A stretch of 20,779 nucleotides of DNA, from the IMG/VR virus record IMGVR_UViG_3300035670_001438, positions 1 to 20,779 of that record, one strand, 5' to 3'. The position numbers and the translations under genes were made by a program. Origin of the DNA: a virus. Of this stretch, positions 15,247 through 20,779 are shown piece after piece; position 1 is the first letter of the stretch; every line of letters begins with the position of its first letter. A model generated the notes under the pieces. The model was not told where the DNA came from. It did not search any database and worked only from the letters and a program-made list of their open reading frames with translations.

Positions 15247-16008
15247 TTAGCCTACAAACATTTGAGGTGGTTCTTCGTATACGTCTCTTAGTTTATCTTC
15301 TAACGCTGCAACTTCTATGACTGCATCGTTATAAATTTTTTCTCCATTAACGACTAAACCGCCTGGAAGCGTATAATTTGCATATTTGGTGATATTTGCA
15401 CCCCATTGTTCTTTAAACAGAGCTGTAGTGTATTCTTTAACCCATGTATCATTAAACACTTTGCTATAGCAATCAGCATCGACAACTCGAATTGCCTCAA
15501 AACACAAATAGTTGTTAACAACAAATTTACCAGCCCAATCAGTCAAAATATTAAGTTTATTAATTTTCTTGTTGTATGTGTATGGAAACTCTCCAGTAAC
15601 AATCATGTCAAGCATTGATAAATGCTCTTGAGCGATAACGTAGTAAGTGTAAGAACTCGAAGTTAGGTTATAAAAGTCATTTAAACGAAGCTGGTAATTA
15701 ATATCAAATATATTAAAACCAGAAGATGATGTTGATGAAACAGAAGATCCGCTAAATGGAAACACTCTGCTCACACCCACGATACTATCTGCAAGTTTAA
15801 CGTATTTGTTTAGAATATCCGCGTTTGTGATTTTATGTGCAAGATATATCTTTTCGGTTCCATCGTAGTGATAATCTCTAAATTTACCGAGAGCGTCATC
15901 GATTCGATCTTCTAATTGATCGTCGTCGACATTAATGTCGATAACTGGAAATCCGAGTTTTCGTAGACAGTAATCTTTTAATTCTGAGCGGGTTGTTGGT
16001 GTTGCCAT
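15247..16008 (-). CDS. 13: Neck protein gp13
   Basis: 253 residues; T4 gp13 is 309. With gp14 it forms the head-completion collar. The N-terminus RSELKDYCLRKLGFPVIDIN followed by DDDQLEDRIDDALGKFRDYHYDGTEK (about residues 8-51) is typical of the family in T4-like phages, as are the KYVKLADSIVGVSRVFPF strand, FDINYQLRLNDFYNL, and the LPGGLVVNGEKIYNDAVIEVAALEDKLRD C-terminal segment. It has an AGAGAGG ribosome-binding site and a late-promoter motif overlapping the preceding glycosyltransferase stop. It heads the 13-14-15-16-17 operon, whose members overlap or abut. Confidence 0.92.
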   Translation of the reverse strand: MATPTTRSELKDYCLRKLGFPVIDINVDDDQLEDRIDDALGKFRDYHYDGTEKIYLAHKITNADILNKYVKLADSIVGVSRVFPFSGSSVSSTSSSGFNIFDINYQLRLNDFYNLTSSSYTYYVIAQEHLSMLDMIVTGEFPYTYNKKINKLNILTDWAGKFVVNNYLCFEAIRVVDADCYSKVFNDTWVKEYTTALFKEQWGANITKYANYTLPGGLVVNGEKIYNDAVIEVAALEDKLRDVYEEPPQMFVG

Positions 16009-16035
16009 GGAGATAGAACCTCTCTAATTATTCTA

Positions 16036-16043
16036 TATTTAGT
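16036..16043 (-). promoter_or_regulatory. Late promoter motif ACTAAATA upstream of gene 13
   Basis: ACTAAATA on the minus strand with the stop codon of the upstream gene (TAA, 16041-16039) inside it, 27 bp before the gp13 ATG. It resets late transcription between the accessory cassette and the neck-terminase operon. Confidence 0.68.
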
Positions 16044-16788
16044 TCTCAACCAATCTACCGTTTCTAGAACTATAAACAAGATTCGGATCCATATGAGCAA
16101 ACTGCTCCCAATTAGGCTCACCCTCTAAAATGCGTCTTCCAGTAGAGTTTTCTCCGATATGCTCTATCAAATTCTCTCCATTCGAACCTTTTAACGTTGC
16201 AGAATACATCTGATGAAAATAATCCAAATAAACCATTATCATCCCTTCGTTAATGTTAAAATTCCAATAATTCGTAAATGGATAATTTGTAATGTTTTTG
16301 CGATAAAGAGAGAAAATGATTGGAAATGTTTTTGTATTTTTAGAATAATAATATTGAGAAAACATGGTATCGGTTTCTTCTATTTTACTTTCTGTTTCAT
16401 GAAAGTACCATGGCTGTCGCTGCAGCACAACAGAAGCCATCTTTTCGTCTGATTCTAAACAATTAATCAGATCATCGATCTTAATTTTATGTTTTAAAAG
16501 AACATCATCTTCTTGATGGAGAACATAATCATAATCAGTGGTCTTAAGCCAATTAAAAAAGTTGGTCCAGGTTACAGATAATCCCAAATTTTCTGTATTG
16601 AGCCATAGCAATGTATTATGCGTTTTTGCCAACAAATTAAAGATAAAATCGTTTCTTGTTCTTGGATAATCATCTACTATCAAACGTGTGACTTGATGAT
16701 CCCCATAATCTATGTTATGGAGAGTTTCTAAAGTTTGTGTAAGATATTGTAATCGATTACACGAAAAGATTACATGAAGAATTTTCAT
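16039..16788 (-). CDS. GT-A fold (GT2-like) glycosyltransferase
   Basis: 249 residues, soluble, no signal peptide. The N-terminus has the nucleotide-sugar binding pattern: MKILHVIFSCNRLQYLTQTLETL (first strand and helix), RLIVDDYP (residues 35-42), NTENLGLSVTW (64-74) and a DxD-type metal site HQEDDV (91-96) after DYDYVL. This fits inverting family-2-like transferases, though the donor and acceptor cannot be told. ATG 16788 overlaps the upstream oxygenase stop (TAATG), so it is the last gene of a tight four-gene unit. The region is visibly more AT-rich than the structural genes around it, which suggests acquisition. Confidence 0.78.
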   Translation of the reverse strand: MKILHVIFSCNRLQYLTQTLETLHNIDYGDHQVTRLIVDDYPRTRNDFIFNLLAKTHNTLLWLNTENLGLSVTWTNFFNWLKTTDYDYVLHQEDDVLLKHKIKIDDLINCLESDEKMASVVLQRQPWYFHETESKIEETDTMFSQYYYSKNTKTFPIIFSLYRKNITNYPFTNYWNFNINEGMIMVYLDYFHQMYSATLKGSNGENLIEHIGENSTGRRILEGEPNWEQFAHMDPNLVYSSRNGRLVEN

Positions 16789-17345
16789 TAGAATTCTGTA
16801 TTAAAGAAAAACGTTTGGAATAGCCGACCATCTTGTAATGAATTGCCAAAGTAATCTACAGAAGCGTGATACATGTTTCCTCGATATAACACAATACGGT
16901 TAAATTTGTTGGAAACATAATCTGTCATTTCCCACTTGGTGTGATCATACCCATCATGATGCGGAGCGTCATTGTTTGTTCTCTCGTATTCTTTTGTTTC
17001 CTTCCAGCGATATAAGGCAGTGCCAGAAGAAAGTGGTGGATCAGGATTTAAATAACAAACACCTGCCCAAGTATTAAAACTGTCTGCATGAATCCATGTT
17101 CTATCTTTGGATGTGCAAATTTGAAATGCGCCAGTGTATCCAGAATCTTCGAACCAATGAGTGATTTTGCCGCCAGCGTTTTGAACAATGTGTTGTATTG
17201 ATGATTTGAGATCATCTGGAAGGTATGGTTTTGTTCTTAATCCAGGATAATTTCCAGAAACCTCAAATTTAAGAGAAAGAGCAAATGCTCTAACGTTCTC
17301 TGGATTGCTATAAAAATCATCGACAATAATAAGTTTCGTTTTCAT
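16788..17345 (-). CDS. 2-oxoglutarate/Fe(II) oxygenase-like protein (DUF6445-like)
   Basis: 185 residues. The metal-binding triad of the double-stranded beta-helix oxygenases is visible: TWIHADSFNTWAGVCYLN with His86 and Asp88, and YRGNMYHAS with distal His160. Arg174 in QDGRLFQTFFF is the likely 2-oxoglutarate anchor. Proteins of this type are small hydroxylase-like genes common in aquatic phages and bacteria; the substrate is unknown. Upstream is a good AAGGTGA ribosome-binding site in the 9-bp gap from the previous gene. The location between glycosyltransferases suggests action on a sugar, a nucleotide sugar or the protein side chain to be glycosylated, but that is inference. Confidence 0.72.
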   Translation of the reverse strand: MKTKLIIVDDFYSNPENVRAFALSLKFEVSGNYPGLRTKPYLPDDLKSSIQHIVQNAGGKITHWFEDSGYTGAFQICTSKDRTWIHADSFNTWAGVCYLNPDPPLSSGTALYRWKETKEYERTNNDAPHHDGYDHTKWEMTDYVSNKFNRIVLYRGNMYHASVDYFGNSLQDGRLFQTFFFNTEF

Positions 17346-17354
17346 TTGATCACC

Positions 17355-18107
17355 TTAATAGTACATAAACCTTGCTGATGTTCCATCCCATCCACAAACT
17401 CTCCAATCTGTCTCAACAATATCTTTTTCATATGGTCGCGTCAAGTAATATGATAGAGTTTCAATATCATAATGCGCCATAGATTTTTGTTTTAATAAAT
17501 GTATTGTTGCTTCATTAATATCTATCATTTTGTCTAATTGAGAACTACCAAATGCATATAAGACTGTGCAATATTGATGCAAACGATTATTATTTTGCTC
17601 TGTTCTTCTATCTATAAAATGATAGTTCCATCTATCTTGCCACTCAAAATTTAGTGGTCGTTTAAAAAACATTTTATGCAAATTTTCGACATTGAATAAA
17701 GAATCATTCAAATCAAAATAAAAGTATCTACCGCAACCTTTAATAATATAATCATATTCAAGAATTTCTTTTTTAAATGCTCTATAAAATGTATTCAACA
17801 ATAATGATTCGCACAAACTTTTATTTGGATGTGTGTTGACAACATCAAATGCATTTCTATCAATTTCTTTTAATGGAATAAATTCTGTATTTCTAAAAAA
17901 ACGAAATAAATGTTGATACTCAGCATAATCTTCTGAAGAGTCTACAAAAATAATTTTAGAATCTGGAAACGCATTTCTTATAGAGTTAACAGTAAAGATA
18001 CTTTGACGAAATCGTTCCTCTTTTGAGAAAACAGTTCGAACTTTGCTGTATGTTAACGGTGCTTCTTTTGTTTGAATAGAAGAACCGACTACAAATAACT
18101 TATTCAT
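17355..18107 (-). CDS. Putative glycosyltransferase-like protein
   Basis: 250 residues. The family is not certain. The order of elements resembles GT-A type proteins found in polysaccharide clusters: an N-terminal strand (KLFVVGSS), a helix with FRQSIFTVNSIRNAFPDSKIIFVDSSED (residues 33-60), then YDYIIKGCGRYFYFDLND (118-135), where IIKGxGRYF resembles the I-K-I-S-G-R-Y motif of such enzymes. The C-terminus is Tyr/Trp-rich (LSYYLTRPYEKDIVETDWRVCGWDG). It overlaps the upstream GT4 gene by 8 bp and is followed 9 bp later by the oxygenase. No transmembrane segment is seen. It could instead be a non-enzymatic relative; no clear DxD is placed with confidence. Confidence 0.55.
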   Translation of the reverse strand: MNKLFVVGSSIQTKEAPLTYSKVRTVFSKEERFRQSIFTVNSIRNAFPDSKIIFVDSSEDYAEYQHLFRFFRNTEFIPLKEIDRNAFDVVNTHPNKSLCESLLLNTFYRAFKKEILEYDYIIKGCGRYFYFDLNDSLFNVENLHKMFFKRPLNFEWQDRWNYHFIDRRTEQNNNRLHQYCTVLYAFGSSQLDKMIDINEATIHLLKQKSMAHYDIETLSYYLTRPYEKDIVETDWRVCGWDGTSARFMYY

Positions 18108-19095
18108 AAAAATTGTTCTTTATAATTTTTAACAGATATTGTCTATGGAGTTCGTGAACATTTTCGTCAGAATAATCTAAACCATGATATCGACATTCGA
18201 ATGGATCTATAGATTCTATGTCATTCATTGCATTTATTAATGATTTAAAGTCTCTAATTCTATATCCTGTAACACCATCAATAACAATCTCGGGAAATGC
18301 GCCCCAATCAGTTGTGATGACTGGTGTACCAGAAAGATTTGCTTCAATTACCATATTACCAAATGGCTCAACATAATATGTTAAACCTAACAAACATTTG
18401 GCATTTTTCATTAATTGTTTTCTTTGTTCTGCATTCGCAACACCAAACATCTCAACATGATCTGGTGTTTTACTGTATCCTAAATTTTTCAAATTTCCAG
18501 GACCAGCAATTATTAATTTTTTACCAAGTTTTTGTGTTGCTTGGATTGCAAGATGTATTCCTTTCTCTTCAACAACTCTACCAAAATATAAAAAATAATC
18601 TTCTTTTTTATCAGAATACTCAAATTCTTCAATAGTGAATGGGTTTGGAATTACTGCATCAAACCAAGAAGGGTTCATAAGCATTCCACGCTCGCCATAA
18701 AACATATGCATTTGCGCATAAGAGGTGAATGCTCGATATGGTGCAAATATTCCATTCGCTCTATACCCAATCGATGGTTCGACCCATTTACAGTTTGGAT
18801 TCATCTCACATGCAAGTTTATTGTCTACGCCAAAAAAACAAACAATGATATCACCATCAGATGCTCTTTGTCTAATTTGAGCACCAGCAATTTCATTGAA
18901 TCGTTTTATTTCTTTTGGGGTTGTATCAACATCGATATGCTCACAGTCGACTTGTGCGCCTGGAATTCCATAATGAATCATCTCAAAGTGTTGAGAAAGA
19001 TGTTTAATGTATTTGTAACCGTGGACTGCGAATGGATCAGTGCGGTTCATCAATCCTGTTGGATTGCGCGGATTAACAAGAACATGTATTTTCAT
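18100..19095 (-). CDS. Family 4 (GT-B) glycosyltransferase
   Basis: 331 residues; a retaining GT-B enzyme. The C-terminal donor domain is clear: FLYFGRVVEEKGIHLAIQAT (residues 168-187), KKLIIAGPGN (192-201), HVEMFGVANAEQRKQLMKNA, the E-x7-E signature EPFGNMVIE (243-251), and SGTPVITTDWGAFPEIVIDG with GVTGYRI. The N-terminal acceptor domain starts MKIHVLVNPRNPTGLMNRTDPF, a pattern seen in phage and LPS-locus transferases. It is the first gene of the cassette, with a late-promoter motif GATAAATA upstream and a weak GTGAG site. It could glycosylate virion proteins or remodel host surface sugars; the sequence does not decide. Confidence 0.87.
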   Translation of the reverse strand: MKIHVLVNPRNPTGLMNRTDPFAVHGYKYIKHLSQHFEMIHYGIPGAQVDCEHIDVDTTPKEIKRFNEIAGAQIRQRASDGDIIVCFFGVDNKLACEMNPNCKWVEPSIGYRANGIFAPYRAFTSYAQMHMFYGERGMLMNPSWFDAVIPNPFTIEEFEYSDKKEDYFLYFGRVVEEKGIHLAIQATQKLGKKLIIAGPGNLKNLGYSKTPDHVEMFGVANAEQRKQLMKNAKCLLGLTYYVEPFGNMVIEANLSGTPVITTDWGAFPEIVIDGVTGYRIRDFKSLINAMNDIESIDPFECRYHGLDYSDENVHELHRQYLLKIIKNNFYE

Positions 19096-19120
19096 AATAA
19101 ACTCACATACTAATAAAATC

Positions 19121-19128
19121 TATTTATC
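19121..19128 (-). promoter_or_regulatory. Late promoter motif GATAAATA upstream of the sugar cassette
   Basis: GATAAATA on the minus strand contains the fibre gene stop codon (TAA, 19126-19124) and lies 25 bp before the GT4 start. It fits the NATAAATA-type late element of T4-like phages and implies that the cassette is expressed with the virion genes. Confidence 0.6.
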
Positions 19129-20779
19129 GAACATCCTTCATCGTCAATGTTCCCCAGAATGTGGTGCCACCATCATATGTCAAGAATGTCCAAAGGTCGC
19201 GTGCATTTGCATCTGTTGTTGCTGGAGGAATCGTGCCACCAGCCCAATAAACAGTATTAGTCCATGATGGAGTTTTACCACCAGTGCCGTCTTGAATCAC
19301 CAACATTGAAATTAATTGACCTGTTCCAGAGGCTGGTGCATTTGCAAAGGTGAATGCAGTACTTCCAGTTAATACATGACGGAAATAATTTGAGTTTGAT
19401 AGATCAACAGTGTTTGCTGTTGTTGTCGCAGTGCAAGCGACCATAAAGTCTTTTGCACCTCTCAAAGTTATTCTTGTCGTGCCATCAGAAACATTATTTG
19501 CCGCTGTGTATGCAGCGTTTGCTTGACCATAAGCATTATTGGCTTGTGTGCGTGCAGTGTTAGCCTGATCGCGTGCTGCATTAGCCTGACCATAAGCATT
19601 GCCAGCAATTGTCACACCAGAGTTTGCTTGACCATACGCAGAATTTGCTGTATCGCGAGCAGTGTTTGCTTGAGTTCTAGCAGTGTTTGCTTGATCACGA
19701 GCATTATTTGCTTGACCGTAAGCATTACCAGCAATGGTTACTCCAGAATTTGCTTGAGCATATACAATGTTCGCATGAGCATATGCGCCATTAGCCTGTG
19801 CATAGGCACCGTTGGCTGTATCTCTGGCAGTGTTTGCCTGACCGCGAGCAGCATTTGCCTGACCATACGCAGCGTTGGCTTGACCATATGAATTTAGCGC
19901 ATTTGTTTCAGAAGTATTAGCAGCACCATATGCATCATTAGCAGTTGTTCTAGCAGTGTTTGCTTGGTCGCGAGCAGTGTTGGCTTGACCATATGCGCTC
20001 AATGCAACTGTTTCTGCTGTATTTGCTTTACCGTATGCATCATTAGCAGTTGTTCTAGCAGTATTAGCCTGAGCGTAAGAATCGTTTGCTGTCCCGCGAG
20101 CAGTATTTGCCTGGTCACGAGCAGTATTTGCTTGAGCGTAAACTATATTTGCATGCGCATACGCACCATTGGCTTGTGCATATGCACCTTGAGCAGTAGT
20201 CTGTGCTGAATTTGCAGCACCATATGCATCATTAGCAGTTGCGCGAGCCGTGTTTGCTTGACCATAAGCGACATTCGCCTGACCATATGCAGTATTTGCT
20301 TGGTCTCTAGCGGCATTTGCTTGAGCATATGAATTTAGCGCATTTGTTTCAGAAGTATTAGCAGCACCGTATGCGTCATTGGCTGTATTGCGTGCGGTGT
20401 TAGCCTGAGCATAAGAATCATTAGCAGTGTTGCGTGCGGTATTTGCTTGATCTCTTGCGCTATTTGCTTGACCATAAGCAGCATTGGCTTGATCATTTGA
20501 AATAGTTAGATTTGCTTGCGTTGCAACAGCATTACCAACAAGCAAGATGCTATTGGCTTCAAGATTTGCTCGAAGTGTTGCCATAATTGTATTAGCAACA
20601 TCGATGACATTATTCTCATGACCTTCGTCAGCTAATCCTGTAAAGAGATAGAATTTACCATCTCCTGCATGACGAGCAAGACCAGAGTGTTGATAAACTC
20701 CAGCAGTATTATGACCACCCATGAAACCGATATCGACAAGATCACTGGTTTCATTATTAGCAGCCAAATAAATCAATGG
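19124..20779 (-). CDS. Fibre-like structural protein with 48 heptad repeats, 5' end outside window
   Basis: The frame is open to the right edge (codons CCA TTG ATT...), and the TTG at 20776 has no ribosome-binding context, so the true start lies outside. Residues are numbered from 20776. The first 93 residues include SDLVDIGFMGGHNTAGVYQH and ARHAGDGKFYLFTGLADEGHE, a segment typical of fibre proteins of aquatic T4-like phages. Residues 94-429 are 48 uninterrupted heptads of consensus [YR]-x-[QT]-A-N-x-[AS]. This periodicity puts Ala and small residues in core positions and suggests a long alpha-helical, probably trimeric, rod. The last 121 residues (TLRGAKDFMVACTATTTANT ... WGTLTMKDVR) form a beta-rich tip like other phage fibre C-termini. 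It precedes the neck genes, where T4 has the coiled-coil fibritin gene wac. It could be a tail fibre or a whisker; which one is unresolved. Confidence 0.82.
   Translation of the reverse strand, partial: PLIYLAANNETSDLVDIGFMGGHNTAGVYQHSGLARHAGDGKFYLFTGLADEGHENNVIDVANTIMATLRANLEANSILLVGNAVATQANLTISNDQANAAYGQANSARDQANTARNTANDSYAQANTARNTANDAYGAANTSETNALNSYAQANAARDQANTAYGQANVAYGQANTARATANDAYGAANSAQTTAQGAYAQANGAYAHANIVYAQANTARDQANTARGTANDSYAQANTARTTANDAYGKANTAETVALSAYGQANTARDQANTARTTANDAYGAANTSETNALNSYGQANAAYGQANAARGQANTARDTANGAYAQANGAYAHANIVYAQANSGVTIAGNAYGQANNARDQANTARTQANTARDTANSAYGQANSGVTIAGNAYGQANAARDQANTARTQANNAYGQANAAYTAANNVSDGTTRITLRGAKDFMVACTATTTANTVDLSNSNYFRHVLTGSTAFTFANAPASGTGQLISMLVIQDGTGGKTPSWTNTVYWAGGTIPPATTDANARDLWTFLTYDGGTTFWGTLTMKDVR
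19490..20497 (-). repeat. Array of 48 in-frame 21-bp (7-residue) repeats
   Basis: 1008 bp encoding 48 consecutive heptads with no insertion or phase break. Most are of type YGQANTA, RDQANTA, RTTANDA or YAQANxA; rarer variants are ETNALNS, VTIAGNA and YAHANIV. Synonymous codons differ between copies, but some longer blocks are nearly identical at the DNA level, which points to repeated internal duplication. Confidence 0.9.
19885..20368 (-). repeat. Pair of 43-bp identical direct repeats inside the heptad array
   Basis: Bases 19885-19927 and 20326-20368 are identical over 43 bp. The offset is 441 bp, exactly 21 heptads, and the repeats encode the same AANTSETNALNSY stretch. This is a signature of recent duplication or recombination within the fibre gene. 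Confidence 0.85.

Noticed and set aside
19523-19891. Cys/Ser/Ile-rich open frame on the plus strand opposite the fibre array
   Set aside because: It is the mirror of the heptad repeat on the coding strand. Its odd composition is a by-product of that repeat, and it has no ribosome-binding site or promoter.
19490-20497. Regular short repeats could suggest a CRISPR array or satellite DNA
   Set aside because: The period is 21 bp with no unique spacers, and the repeats are in phase with an open frame whose residues follow a heptad pattern.
20774-20776. TTG at 20776 as the true start of the fibre gene
   Set aside because: The frame stays open to the edge and the first residues read as the middle of a domain, so the gene is cut by the window.

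Overview
The window is a contiguous piece of a T4-like (myovirus) bacteriophage genome, AT-rich, with every recognised gene on the minus strand, so transcription runs from high to low coordinates. In transcription order the genes correspond to T4 13-14-15-16-17-18-19-20-67-(68)-21-22-23, the conserved virion and packaging block, followed by a gp19-like tail-tube paralogue, uvsY and a uvsW cut off by the left edge. Protein similarity to T4 is clear but distant. The short gp23, the absence of gene 24 next to 23, and uvsY-uvsW following the capsid block suggest a phage from the environmental (cyanophage-like or other aquatic 'exo-T-even') branches rather than a close T4 relative. The host cannot be read from the window.

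Layout by coordinate: 1-1903 holds recombination and replication genes (uvsW partial, uvsY). 2024-2599 is a tail-tube-fold paralogue. 2723-8914 is the head module: major capsid gp23, scaffold gp22, prohead protease gp21, a very basic gp68-like core protein, an unrecognised 288-aa protein, core protein gp67 and portal gp20. 8968-11278 is tail tube gp19 and sheath gp18. 11338-13369 is the large and small terminase. 13366-16008 is the neck and tail-completion set (gp15, gp14, gp13). 16039-19095 is an accessory cassette of three (putative) glycosyltransferases and one 2-oxoglutarate/Fe(II)-oxygenase-like protein. 19124-20779 is the 3' part of a fibre gene containing 48 uninterrupted seven-residue repeats.

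Regulation can be read in part. Seven intergenic copies of a T4-type late-promoter motif (xATAAATA or xCTAAATA) stand upstream of the first cassette glycosyltransferase, 13, 18, 19, 67, 22 and the tube paralogue, several of them built into the stop codon of the preceding gene. A strong intrinsic terminator follows gp23, and a related hairpin without a U-tract lies between 19 and 20. uvsY has a sigma70-like promoter whose predicted start falls at or next to the ATG.

The genes form one late programme: gp20/67/68/22/21/23 build and mature the prohead, 16/17 fill it, 13/14/15 close the neck and tail, and 18/19 form the contractile tail. The cassette sits between the fibre gene and the neck genes and carries its own late promoter, so it may modify virion proteins or host surface glycans. 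Points worth following up are this cassette, the heptad-array fibre at the position T4 uses for fibritin (wac), a small beta-rich domain shared by the C-terminal parts of gp14 and gp15, and the tail-tube paralogue next to gp23. No RNA genes, insertion sequences or CRISPR arrays were seen, and no gene-free stretch exceeds about 125 bp.
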